Positions 45,027-53,700 of a stretch of DNA of 64,000 nucleotides are shown piece after piece. The stretch comes from Brachyspira aalborgi. Lineage in GTDB: Bacteria > Spirochaetota > Brachyspiria > Brachyspirales > Brachyspiraceae. The stretch covers positions 1,488,001-1,552,000 of the forward strand of contig NZ_SAXU01000001.1 of NCBI RefSeq assembly GCF_008016455.1. The letters are read 5' to 3'. The notes under the pieces were generated by a model. The model did no database searches. It was not told the DNA's origin and worked only from the letters and a program-made list of their open reading frames with translations. Position 1 is the first letter of the stretch. The number at the start of each line of letters is the position of its first letter. A program made the position numbers and the translations under genes.

Positions 45027-45827
45027 ATGGAAATATTTCAATTTGATTTTATGAGAAGAGCTTTTTTAGTCGGAATAATTTTAGCTATAATAATTCCATG
45101 CATAGGAGTTATTATAGTTTTAAAAAGGCTTTCAATGATTGGAGATGCAATATCGCATACTTCTCTTGCAGGAATAACTTTCGGGCTTGTCTTTAATATA
45201 AATCCAATTTTAGCTTCTGTAATTTTTTGTATTATAGCCGCCTTATCGATAGAATACATAAGAAAAAAAATTTCAAAATACGGAGAGATGTCAATAGCGA
45301 TAATAATGTCTTTAAGCGTGTCTGTGGCGGGTTTATTATCGGGCTTTGTTTCAAATAACGCCAATTTTAATAGTTTTTTATTTGGAAGTATTGTGGCTAT
45401 AAGCGATTTTGAATTAAAATTAATTATTATAATCGGTTTAATTTCAATTCTGATTTTTATTTTATTATACAAAGAAATTTTTTATATAACATTTAATGAA
45501 AAGCTTGCAAGATTATCGGGCGTTCCCGTAAGAAGAATAAATTTTATTTTTACTATTTTAACGGCGATTACAATTTCAATATCCGCTCGAACTGTCGGCG
45601 CTTTAATTGTCTCTTCAATGATTGTTCTTCCCGTAGCCTTCTCTTTACAAATAGCTGGAAGTTATAAACAAACAATAATATTTTCGGTAATATTTAATTT
45701 ATTATGGACGATTGTAGGAATATTTTTTTCTTATTATTTTGGATTAAAGCCAGGAGCTACGATAGTTTTAATAAGTCTAATTAGCGTTTTATTAGGCGCT
45801 ATAAGAAGTAAAATAATAATGAAGTAA
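45027..45827 (+). CDS. Metal ABC transporter permease
   Basis: A 266-residue permease of the ZnuB/TroC family with about eight membrane segments. MIGDAISHTSLAGITFGL (~38-55) and the SARTVGALIVSSMIVLPVAFS block are typical. Start chosen at ATG 45027 (MEIFQFDFMRRA) behind AAGGA; an upstream ATG overlaps the ATPase gene out of frame and lacks a ribosome-binding site. Works with the receptor and ATPase directly upstream. Confidence 0.93.
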   Translation: MEIFQFDFMRRAFLVGIILAIIIPCIGVIIVLKRLSMIGDAISHTSLAGITFGLVFNINPILASVIFCIIAALSIEYIRKKISKYGEMSIAIIMSLSVSVAGLLSGFVSNNANFNSFLFGSIVAISDFELKLIIIIGLISILIFILLYKEIFYITFNEKLARLSGVPVRRINFIFTILTAITISISARTVGALIVSSMIVLPVAFSLQIAGSYKQTIIFSVIFNLLWTIVGIFFSYYFGLKPGATIVLISLISVLLGAIRSKIIMK

Positions 45828-45935
45828 AATCCGTTATCATTTGAATAATAATTATTTCAATATAAAAAAATGAAAAATTTATATATTAAATCAAAAATTA
45901 AATTAAAATAAATAAAAATTTAATAAAAAAAATAG

Positions 45936-45963
45936 TTGACTTTTTAAAAAAATTTGTTATCTT
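45936..45963 (+). promoter_or_regulatory. Promoter of first tandem lipoprotein gene
   Basis: TTGACT (45936-45941), a 16-nt spacer, TATCTT (45958-45963). The same promoter and leader recur at 46586-46613. Confidence 0.6.
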
Positions 45964-46020
45964 AAGTATAGAAAATAAATAAAAAAATGTTTGGATGTAA
46001 ATCCGACAAGGAGAGTTATT

Positions 46021-46482
46021 ATGACTAAAGCAAAACAAAACAAAAGTATCTTATATCTATTAGCAATTGCCCTTATGGTAGCAATAATGTCAGTGGCTTG
46101 TAAAAATAAACCTACGCAAGCTGCGTCTTTTTCAGAAGCTGAAAATGAAATAGTTGACCCTACGCCAACTCCTGACGAAGGATTAAAACCAATTTCTGGC
46201 TTGACAATCGACCCTAAAGGAGATTTAAGACAATTCTACGGCTTTACTTTCGTAAATAAAGACGGCGGAATCGCTAAAGTAGGATATGAACCAAAAGTTC
46301 AATATTATATGGAATTTGAAGGCGGCGCAAGATTCTATCAAGGCGCAGGTCCTGCTTGTAAAGGCGGAAGCTATGTATTGTTTGCTGACAAAAATAGAGC
46401 CGATGTTAAATTATTCGCAAACGGTTATGTAAATGTAACTATAAACGGTAAAACGGTTCAATATGCTTTACAAAGCAAATAA
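46021..46482 (+). CDS. Small lipoprotein, tandem paralogue 1
   Basis: A 153-residue protein. Start chosen at ATG 46021 (MTKAKQNKSILYLL) behind AAGGAGAG. Lipobox region ...MSVACKNKPTQ marks a lipid-anchored protein. Mature part: TPTPDEGLKPISG linker, then strands ending VQYALQSK with a single cysteine in GPACKGGSY. About half of the residues match the next gene, including the N-terminus and the last 40 residues. Function unknown. Confidence 0.75.
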   Translation: MTKAKQNKSILYLLAIALMVAIMSVACKNKPTQAASFSEAENEIVDPTPTPDEGLKPISGLTIDPKGDLRQFYGFTFVNKDGGIAKVGYEPKVQYYMEFEGGARFYQGAGPACKGGSYVLFADKNRADVKLFANGYVNVTINGKTVQYALQSK

Positions 46483-46522
46483 AATAAGAAAGTAAAAGTA
46501 TAAAAAATAGATAATAAGATTT

Positions 46523-46556
46523 AAGCCTGTCGTTCTTTAAGCGGCGGGCTTTATTA
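46523..46556 (+). terminator. Rho-independent terminator
   Basis: AAGCCTGTCG, short loop, GCGGCGGGCTT, then T-rich tail; mirrored by the terminator at 47205. Confidence 0.75.
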
Positions 46557-46585
46557 TTTTATATAATAAAAATTAAAAAAAATAG

Positions 46586-46613
46586 TTGACTTTTTAAAAA
46601 TAATTCCTATCTT
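46586..46613 (+). promoter_or_regulatory. Promoter of second tandem lipoprotein gene
   Basis: TTGACT (46586-46591), a 16-nt spacer, TATCTT (46608-46613), duplicated from the unit upstream together with the leader. Confidence 0.6.
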
Positions 46614-46667
46614 AAATATAGAAAATAAATAAAAATGTTTGGATTAAATCCAATGAGGAGAGTTATT

Positions 46668-47168
46668 ATGATTAAAACAAGACAAAACAAAAGCATTTTA
46701 TATCTATTAGCAGTTGCCCTTATGGTTGCGATAATGTCAATAGCATGTAAAAACAAACCTACGCAAGCTGTCTCTTTTTCAGAAGTTGAAGATTCAACTA
46801 TAGTAGTTGTTCCTACGCCGACTCCTGAAGAAGGATTAAAACCAATTTCTGGAATAACGATAAATGCAAATGAAAATTTATCTCAATTTGAAAATTATAC
46901 TTTCATAAACGAAAACGGCGAAATAGCGACAATAAAATACGACACTATATATTATGTCATTAATAATAAACATAGCATTAATAAAATAAATTGGCGTATA
47001 GAATTGCCTGACGGTTCTAAATTAATTCAAGGACAAGGAGATGGATGTAGAGGAAATAGCTACGCATTCCGTGAAGGAGTAAAGGCAGATGTTAAATTTT
47101 CAGCAGACGGTTATATGTATGTAATAAAAGACGGTTCTACGGTTAAATACGCTTTAAATAGCAAATAA
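46668..47168 (+). CDS. Small lipoprotein, tandem paralogue 2
   Basis: A 166-residue paralogue of the preceding gene, starting at ATG 46668 (MIKTRQNKSILYLL) behind GAGGAGAG. Lipobox MSIACKNKPTQ; linker PTPTPEEGLKPISG; C-terminus VKYALNSK. The central part has diverged and is longer. A complete promoter-gene-terminator unit was duplicated, so both are probably expressed. Function unknown. Confidence 0.75.
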   Translation: MIKTRQNKSILYLLAVALMVAIMSIACKNKPTQAVSFSEVEDSTIVVVPTPTPEEGLKPISGITINANENLSQFENYTFINENGEIATIKYDTIYYVINNKHSINKINWRIELPDGSKLIQGQGDGCRGNSYAFREGVKADVKFSADGYMYVIKDGSTVKYALNSK

Positions 47169-47204
47169 AAGAAAGTAAAAGTATAAAGTAGATAATAAGA
47201 TTTG

Positions 47205-47238
47205 AGCCTGTCGTTCTTTTGGACGGCAGGCTTTTTTA
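47205..47238 (+). terminator. Rho-independent terminator
   Basis: AGCCTGTCGT (47205-47214), 8-nt loop, ACGGCAGGCT (47223-47232), T6. Confidence 0.8.
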
Positions 47239-48372
47239 TTATTTTAATTTTCTGTTTGTATCGTAATCGCCTCTCGCTCCCGTGAGGATATAACCTATTT
47301 TATCAATGCTTTTTTTTAGAAGTTCCACGCCTTCAGCCGATTCCGTTCCCGTAGAAATTTTATTATTATAAAGCAAATATTTTTTTCTCACATTCATTGG
47401 AGAGAGATTCGGCATAACAACATTAGCGCCATGCAATATTCCAAGTTCGCGTCCGCCTTCTTTTATAGTGCCAAGCGCCGTTGTCGCGGGAATTAATGAC
47501 AATGGAAATATTAAACGAAGAATACTTATAAGAATTAAAGTTAATTCCATCTCTCCTATTTTTTCGTTTGCAAAAGGCGTGTCTTTATGCGGTAAAAAAG
47601 GACCGATTCCTATCATTTCAGGTTTTATTTCTTGCATAAATATCAAATCGCTTGCAATATTTTCTAATTTTTGAAAAGGGCTTCCTACCATAATTCCCGT
47701 TCCCGTTTGGAATCCGAGATTTTTTAAAAATCTTAAACATTCTTTTCTATTATCTAAACTCATATATTTAGGATGCAATTTTGAATAATGTTCGTTTTCT
47801 GAAGTTTCATGCCTTAAAAGAAATCTATTCGCTCCGTTATTTTTTAATTCTTTATAATATTCTTCATTTTTTTCGCCTATTGATAAAGTTAAAGCGCAAT
47901 CGGGAAATTCTTTTTTTATCGCTCTGACAATATTCGACATTCTCTCTATATTAAAAAAATTATCCTCGCCTCCTTGCAAAACAAAAGTTCTAAAACCAAT
48001 ATCGTATCCGATTTTACAACATTCTAAAATTTCTTTTTTATTTAATCGATATCTTTCGGCGTTTTTATTGCTCTTTCTTATTCCGCAATAAATACAATCG
48101 TTTTTGCAATAATTTGTAAACTCTACAAGCCCGCGCATAAAAATATATTTTCCAAAAATTTTATCCGCTTTATCTCTCGCTTTAATTCTCAAATATTTTT
48201 TTAATTCTTTTATTTCCAATTTTTCTTTTTTACCAAGTTTCTTTTTATTTAAATCGTTATCGTATTCAAAAGAAGATAAAAGAGTTAAAGCGTCTTTATA
48301 AGAAATTTTTTCTTTTTTCTCGATTTTATCTATTATTTTTTTTGCTTTGTTAATGTCAATAATATTATTCAT
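47239..48372 (-). CDS. hydE: [FeFe]-hydrogenase H-cluster maturase HydE (radical SAM)
   Basis: A 377-residue radical SAM enzyme. Cluster-binding CKNDCIYCG (CxxxCxxC, ~90-98) follows LVEFTNY; the family blocks TFVLQGGED and GIMVGSPFQKLENIASDL are present. HydE acts with HydF and HydG to build the di-iron subsite of the H-cluster. It overlaps the hydF stop/start by 1 nt and ends the hydG-hydF-hydE order. Confidence 0.93.
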   Translation of the reverse strand: MNNIIDINKAKKIIDKIEKKEKISYKDALTLLSSFEYDNDLNKKKLGKKEKLEIKELKKYLRIKARDKADKIFGKYIFMRGLVEFTNYCKNDCIYCGIRKSNKNAERYRLNKKEILECCKIGYDIGFRTFVLQGGEDNFFNIERMSNIVRAIKKEFPDCALTLSIGEKNEEYYKELKNNGANRFLLRHETSENEHYSKLHPKYMSLDNRKECLRFLKNLGFQTGTGIMVGSPFQKLENIASDLIFMQEIKPEMIGIGPFLPHKDTPFANEKIGEMELTLILISILRLIFPLSLIPATTALGTIKEGGRELGILHGANVVMPNLSPMNVRKKYLLYNNKISTGTESAEGVELLKKSIDKIGYILTGARGDYDTNRKLK

Positions 48373-49556
48373 TAAATATAATTAACTCCGTTTATTTTAG
48401 CTATTGCCATTCCGTAATTTGTTATAGGTTTATTCTGTCTTTCGCATAATCTTATTCTGTTTAATATATGCTTTCTCGTTCCCATACATCCGCCGCAATG
48501 AATAATTAAATCGTATTTTGACAAATCGCTTGGAAAATCTTCTCCCGTAGTATAATCAATATCAAACGCGAAACCGAATTTATTTTTAAGCATATTTGGA
48601 ATTTTTACTCTTCCTATATCGCCTTCTAAAGGAATATGAGCGCAACTTTCTGCAATAAGTATTTTACTTTCTTTATTAAGATTATCTATAAAATCCGCTC
48701 CTTTTTTGTATATTTTTTCATCTCCTTTATATCTAGCGAATAAAACCGAAAAAGATGTTAAAGCGCTTTCTTTAGGTTTTAATTTTTCAACTTCTTTAAA
48801 AACTTGAGAATCCGTTATTATAACTTTCGGAGGCTTATTTAAACTTTTTAATGCATTTTCAAATTTATCAAAAGTAGCTCCAATAACTATAGCTTTATTG
48901 TCAAGTATATCTCTTATAGTTTGAACTTGAGGCAAAATTAATCTTCCTTTTGGCGCTTGTATATCTTGAGGCATTACAAGTAAAACTATATCGTCTTCTT
49001 TAATTATATGTCCGACTATGCTTATTTCATCTTCTTTTGAGATATTATTTTTTATAGTTTCAATTAGAATGTCTATATTTATTTTTTTATTTACGCTTAT
49101 GGAAACGCAATCAATATCGAAAATTTCTTTTATATTTTGTTCTACTATTTTATAATTTTGATTTAAATCAATTTTATTTATAACGGCAATAATCGGAATT
49201 CCAAATTCGGATAATTGATTTTTCCATTTTAATTCTAAAATATAATCGTTATTTTTAATATTACAATCAAAAACAAGTAGAGCGATATCGGTTTTTTCTG
49301 CAATTTTTTTTGTTTTTTCAATTCTTAATAAACCTAAATCTCCATTGTCGTCAAATCCCGCCGTGTCTACTATAACGCATGCTCCAATTTTATTTATTTC
49401 AATAGCTTTTTTCACAGGGTCCGTTGTAGTTCCCGCTTTATCTGAAACTATAGCGACATTTTGATTTGCAATAGCGTTTATTATGCTAGATTTTCCCGCG
49501 TTTGTTCGTCCAAAAATCGCTATATGAGTTCTATTTGAATTTGGAGTATCGTTCAT
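48372..49556 (-). CDS. hydF: [FeFe]-hydrogenase maturation GTPase HydF
   Basis: A 394-residue scaffold GTPase. P-loop GRTNAGKSS (~15-23), switch DTAGFDD, NKID specificity motif; C-terminal cluster-binding residues visible in ESCAHIP (Cys-x-His) and HCGGCMGTR (CxxC). HydF carries the 2Fe precursor made by HydE and HydG to the hydrogenase. Same operon as hydE and hydG. Confidence 0.95.
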   Translation of the reverse strand: MNDTPNSNRTHIAIFGRTNAGKSSIINAIANQNVAIVSDKAGTTTDPVKKAIEINKIGACVIVDTAGFDDNGDLGLLRIEKTKKIAEKTDIALLVFDCNIKNNDYILELKWKNQLSEFGIPIIAVINKIDLNQNYKIVEQNIKEIFDIDCVSISVNKKINIDILIETIKNNISKEDEISIVGHIIKEDDIVLLVMPQDIQAPKGRLILPQVQTIRDILDNKAIVIGATFDKFENALKSLNKPPKVIITDSQVFKEVEKLKPKESALTSFSVLFARYKGDEKIYKKGADFIDNLNKESKILIAESCAHIPLEGDIGRVKIPNMLKNKFGFAFDIDYTTGEDFPSDLSKYDLIIHCGGCMGTRKHILNRIRLCERQNKPITNYGMAIAKINGVNYI

Positions 49557-49589
49557 TTTATCCTCAATTTTTAATTTTTTATTCTTAAA

Positions 49590-50999
49590 TTAAAATTTAA
49601 AATCTCTCTTTCCTTCTTTTATTTCGTCTAACGCGCTCACGAGTTTATTTTTTACTTTTTCATTTGGAATTTTATCTATTTCATTAATCATTACTCTGTC
49701 AATTTCTTTTTCGGTATTGTTTGACGCATAATCGTTTGAATATTCTTTTAATGTTATTATAGCATTAGCCTGACAAAAATTTTTTATCTGCCCGCTTTTT
49801 GCAAAACTCATAAATCTATCTCCCGTTCTTCCTTCTCTATAACATGCAGTGCAGAAACTTGGCAGATAATCTATTTTGCATAACCATTTTATTATATCGT
49901 CAAGCGAGCGCGTGTCGTTAACTTCAAACTGTTTTGAGTTTTCCTCTTCTTCCTCTACATATCCGCCAACGCTTGTCCTTGAGCCTCCGCTTATTTGCGA
50001 AACTCCGACTTCCAAAACTTCCTCACGAGATTTTTGACTCTCTCTTGTAGAAACTATTATTCCCGTATAAGGCACGGCTATTCTTAAAACCGCGACTATT
50101 TTTTTAAATAAATCGTCTTTTATAGCGTTAGGAAAAGAATTAACATCCACATCGTCCGCTGGTCTTATTCTTGGAACGCTTATAGTATGAGGTCCGCAAC
50201 CGAAAGTATCTTCCAAATGTTTCGCATGATAAAGCATCGCCGTGAAATCGTATTTATAATTATAGAGTCCAAATAAAACTCCAATTCCAACATCGTCAAT
50301 TCCGCCTTCCATAGCTCTATCCATCGCTTCGGTATGATATTCGTAATCGCTTTTAGGTCCGCTCGGATGAAGTTTTTGATAAGTAGGTTTATGATAAGTT
50401 TCTTGAAATAATACATAAGTGCCAATTCCCGCGTCTTTTAATTTCGTATAATTTTCTACGGTTGTAGCCGCAATATTTACATTTACTCTTCGTATCGCTC
50501 CGTTTTTATGTTTTATTCCGTAAATTGTTTTTATAGATTCTAATAAATAATCCATGCTCGCATATTCTGGGTCTTCTCCCGTTTCTAAAGCAAGCCTTTT
50601 ATGTCCCATATCTTGCAATGCCATAACTTCCGCTTTTATTTCTTCTTGAGTTAATTTTTTTCTCGCTATATTTTTATTTTTTGAATGATAAGGACAATAT
50701 ACGCAACCGTTAATACAATAATTTGACAAATATAAAGGAGCGAATAAAACTATTCTTCTTCCGTATATTTCAAGTTTTATTTTTTTGGCAATTTCGTATA
50801 TTTCATTTTCTACATTTTTATCAGAACATAATAATAACGCTAAAGCTTCGTCAGGCTCAAGTCCTTTCATTTCTTTTGATTTATTCAATATTTTTTGAAT
50901 ATCGTAATTTCCGTTTTCAACTTCAAATATTGTTTCTAAAATTTTTTCGTCATTAATAAATTCGTTTGCATTTTTAGATTTTGAATTAAATTTATACAT
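49590..50999 (-). CDS. hydG: [FeFe]-hydrogenase maturase HydG (tyrosine lyase, radical SAM)
   Basis: A 469-residue enzyme. SAM cluster motif CINGCVYCPY (CxxxCxxC, ~92-101); GHKRLALETGEDPEYA; and the C-terminal second cluster motif CTACYREGRTGDRFM (~395), which distinguishes HydG from ThiH. It cleaves tyrosine to give the CO and cyanide ligands of the H-cluster. Second gene of the maturase operon. Confidence 0.96.
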   Translation of the reverse strand: MYKFNSKSKNANEFINDEKILETIFEVENGNYDIQKILNKSKEMKGLEPDEALALLLCSDKNVENEIYEIAKKIKLEIYGRRIVLFAPLYLSNYCINGCVYCPYHSKNKNIARKKLTQEEIKAEVMALQDMGHKRLALETGEDPEYASMDYLLESIKTIYGIKHKNGAIRRVNVNIAATTVENYTKLKDAGIGTYVLFQETYHKPTYQKLHPSGPKSDYEYHTEAMDRAMEGGIDDVGIGVLFGLYNYKYDFTAMLYHAKHLEDTFGCGPHTISVPRIRPADDVDVNSFPNAIKDDLFKKIVAVLRIAVPYTGIIVSTRESQKSREEVLEVGVSQISGGSRTSVGGYVEEEEENSKQFEVNDTRSLDDIIKWLCKIDYLPSFCTACYREGRTGDRFMSFAKSGQIKNFCQANAIITLKEYSNDYASNNTEKEIDRVMINEIDKIPNEKVKNKLVSALDEIKEGKRDFKF

Positions 51000-51040
51000 A
51001 ATAACCTCTCAAATAAAAAACTGTTTAAAAAAATTTTTGC

Positions 51041-51286
51041 TTATTTATTGGAGTAGAGAGCTTTTGCAGAAACTCCTTCCAACATACCAAGCTTACCCGT
51101 TAAACTATTAATTTTATCCGAAGGAGCATTTAAAACGACACTTATTATATTTATATTTTTTTCTCTGTAAGGAATTCCCATCCTTCCTATTATAAAATCG
51201 CCATTTTCATGCAAGATTTCATTAACCTTTGAAACTATATTTTTATTTTCAATGATTATTCCTATAACGGCAATTCTATTTTCCAT
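51041..51286 (-). CDS. TM1266-like putative iron-only hydrogenase system regulator
   Basis: An 81-residue ACT-like (ferredoxin-fold) protein: IAVIGIIIENKNIVSKVNEIL, then GRMGIPYREKNINIISVVLNAP and GKLGMLEGVSAKALYS, matching the small family found next to hydE/F/G. The role is presumed regulatory and is not proved. First gene of the minus-strand maturase operon. Confidence 0.85.
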   Translation of the reverse strand: MENRIAVIGIIIENKNIVSKVNEILHENGDFIIGRMGIPYREKNINIISVVLNAPSDKINSLTGKLGMLEGVSAKALYSNK

Positions 51287-51421
51287 AAATCAAACTAAAT
51301 ATTATATAATAGTTATAAAATCCTTTATGATAAACTTAATAGTTGTTCATTTAGGTATTATAAATTATATAATAAATCTTTTATTTTGTAAATAGTTTAT
51401 TAATTTTTTTTTAAAAAGCGC

Positions 51422-51450
51422 TTGATTTCGTAATTATTTTATACTATACT
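51422..51450 (+). promoter_or_regulatory. Promoter of hydrogenase structural operon
   Basis: TTGATT (51422-51427), a 17-nt spacer, TATACT (51445-51450), upstream of the NuoE-like gene (GGAGG ribosome-binding site at 51475). It lies in the ~200-bp divergent region shared with the maturase operon. Confidence 0.6.
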
Positions 51451-51485
51451 ATATATAGTTTAATTAAAATTTATGGAGGTATAGA

Positions 51486-51980
51486 ATGAGCGAAAACGCC
51501 GCTTTTTTAACCGAAGAGCCAATTAGCGATTGTATCAAAAAATTAGTCGAAGAATGGGAAAACATTGAAGGTAATCTTATAATGATTTTTCATGGCATTC
51601 AAAAGCATTACGGATATGTTCCTAGAAATGTAGCTAAATATGTATCGGAAGCTATAGATGTTCCGCTTACAAGAATATATGAAATATTAACTTTCTATAA
51701 CTATTTTACAATGGAACCGCCTGCTGAAAATCACATATCGGTTTGTATGGGAACTGCTTGCTATTTAAATGGAGCAAAAGATTTGATTGACGAAGTAAAA
51801 TCAAAACTTTCTTTAAAAGGCGAACAGCAATATTCCGAAGACAGAAAATATAAATTGGAAGAAGTTAGATGCATAGGTTGTTGCGGTTTATCTCCCGTTA
51901 TTACTTTTAACGGCGAAGTTAAGGGAAGGGTAAAGCCTGAAGAAATTTCAAAACTTATAGAAGATAATAATAATAAATAA
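51486..51980 (+). CDS. hndA: NADH-linked [FeFe]-hydrogenase, NuoE-like [2Fe-2S] subunit
   Basis: A 164-residue thioredoxin-fold ferredoxin. Cluster ligands: CMGTACYLNGA (C-x4-C, ~88) and RCIGCCGLSPV (C-x3-C pattern, ~125). The N-terminal helices (GIQKHYGYVPRNV) match NuoE/HydC. It passes electrons between the flavin subunit and the hydrogenase subunit. First of three co-directional genes. Confidence 0.93.
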   Translation: MSENAAFLTEEPISDCIKKLVEEWENIEGNLIMIFHGIQKHYGYVPRNVAKYVSEAIDVPLTRIYEILTFYNYFTMEPPAENHISVCMGTACYLNGAKDLIDEVKSKLSLKGEQQYSEDRKYKLEEVRCIGCCGLSPVITFNGEVKGRVKPEEISKLIEDNNNK

Positions 51981-51992
51981 TGGGAGTAAATT

Positions 51993-53672
51993 ATGATAGA
52001 AAAATTAGATAGAAAAAAATTAGAAGAACATAGAATAAGCACTGAAAAAGAAATAGAGATAAGAAAAGGAATAGAAACATCCGAAGACGACAGATATCAT
52101 ATATTGGTATGCGGAGGAACGGCTTGCGAATCGAATAAAAGCGAAGAGATTGTAAAATTGTTAAAAGAGCATGCAGAAAAAAATGGAATCGGCGATAAAG
52201 TTTTGGTTATAAAAACGGGATGTTTCGGTTTTTGTAGTCAAGGTCCCGTAGTTAAAATAATTCCTGGAAGAGTATTTTATACGCATGTTCAACCCGAAGA
52301 TGCAAAAGATATAATAGAGCAGCATGTAATACAGAAAAAACTTGTATTAAGAATATTATATAAAGAGCAGAGAGAACATAGAGATTTTACTAAAGAGATT
52401 AATTTCTATGAAAAACAAAAAAGAATAGTCTTAAAAAATTGCGGAATGATAGACCCTGAAAATATTGACGAATATATAGGAAATGACGGCTATAAAGCGC
52501 TTTCAAAAGTTTTATTCGAGATGCAACCTAAAGATGTTATTAAACAATTAGAAATATCGGGTTTGAGAGGAAGAGGAGGCGCTGGATTTCCAACTTGGAA
52601 AAAATGGAGTTTTGCAAGCGAAGTTGAAGCCAAACAAAAATATATAGTATGCAATGCCGATGAAGGAGACCCAGGCGCTTATATGGATAGGAGCATTCTT
52701 GAAGGCGACCCTCATGCGGTTATAGAAGCTATGATTATAGGCGGATACGCTATAGGAGCTAGCAAAGGATATATGTATATAAGAGCGGAATACGGACTTG
52801 CAGTTGAAAGAGTAAAAATAGCTTTAAAACAGGCTTATGATTACGGACTACTTGGAAAAAATATTTTAGGAGCTAATTTCTCTTTCGATTTGGATATAAG
52901 ACTCGGAGCTGGCGCTTTCGTATGCGGCGAGGAAACGGCGCTTTTAGCATCAATAGAAGGAAGCAGAGGAACTCCAAGACCGCGTCCGCCTTTTCCTGTA
53001 AATAAAGGATTATTCGATTCTCCTACGGTAATAAATAATGTCGAAACTTTTGCAAATATTACATCTATAATAAATAATGGCGGCGAATGGTTTGCCTCAA
53101 TAGGGACTGAAAATTCAAAAGGAACAAAAGTATTTGCATTAACGGGTAATGTAAATGTATCTGGTTTGGTTGAAGTGCCTATGGGAACTACTATTAGAGA
53201 GATAATTTACGATATAGGAGGCGGAGTTCCTAACGATAAATTTGCTAAAGGAGTTCAAACGGGCGGACCTTCTGGCGGGATATTGCCTGAAGAATTATTT
53301 GGAACGCATATAGATTTTGATAATTTGGTTCAATTAGGCTCAATGATGGGTTCGGGCGGTATGATAGTTATAGACGAAGATAGGAATATGGTTGATTTTG
53401 CCAAATTCTATTTAGGTTTTTGCGTTGATGAAAGTTGCGGTAAATGTGTTCCTTGTAGAATAGGCGGCATGCAAATGCTAAAATTACTTGAAAAATTCAC
53501 AAAAAGAAGAGCGAAAGAAGACGATATAGAAAAGTTAAAAGAAATAGCTTTAACTATGAAAAAGGCTTCGCTTTGCGCACTTGGAACTACGGCTGCAAAT
53601 CCCGTTTTATCGACTTTAAAACATTTTGAAAACGAATATAAAGCGGGAATATTTGTTAGAAACACTAATTAA
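51993..53672 (+). CDS. hndC: NADH-linked [FeFe]-hydrogenase, NuoF-like flavoprotein subunit
   Basis: A 559-residue protein. N-terminal thioredoxin-like [2Fe-2S] domain (CGGTACES and GCFGFCSQGP); NADH/FMN domain with GLRGRGGAGFPTW (~190-202) and CNADEGDPGAYMDRS; SLBB segment; and C-terminal [4Fe-4S] motif ESCGKCVPCRIGGMQ. It oxidises or reduces NAD(H) in an electron-bifurcating complex. There is no extra C-terminal 2[4Fe-4S] ferredoxin domain, unlike the Thermotoga HydB. Confidence 0.93.
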   Translation: MIEKLDRKKLEEHRISTEKEIEIRKGIETSEDDRYHILVCGGTACESNKSEEIVKLLKEHAEKNGIGDKVLVIKTGCFGFCSQGPVVKIIPGRVFYTHVQPEDAKDIIEQHVIQKKLVLRILYKEQREHRDFTKEINFYEKQKRIVLKNCGMIDPENIDEYIGNDGYKALSKVLFEMQPKDVIKQLEISGLRGRGGAGFPTWKKWSFASEVEAKQKYIVCNADEGDPGAYMDRSILEGDPHAVIEAMIIGGYAIGASKGYMYIRAEYGLAVERVKIALKQAYDYGLLGKNILGANFSFDLDIRLGAGAFVCGEETALLASIEGSRGTPRPRPPFPVNKGLFDSPTVINNVETFANITSIINNGGEWFASIGTENSKGTKVFALTGNVNVSGLVEVPMGTTIREIIYDIGGGVPNDKFAKGVQTGGPSGGILPEELFGTHIDFDNLVQLGSMMGSGGMIVIDEDRNMVDFAKFYLGFCVDESCGKCVPCRIGGMQMLKLLEKFTKRRAKEDDIEKLKEIALTMKKASLCALGTTAANPVLSTLKHFENEYKAGIFVRNTN

Positions 53673-53700
53673 AATAAAATTTAAATTTAAGGATAAAATT

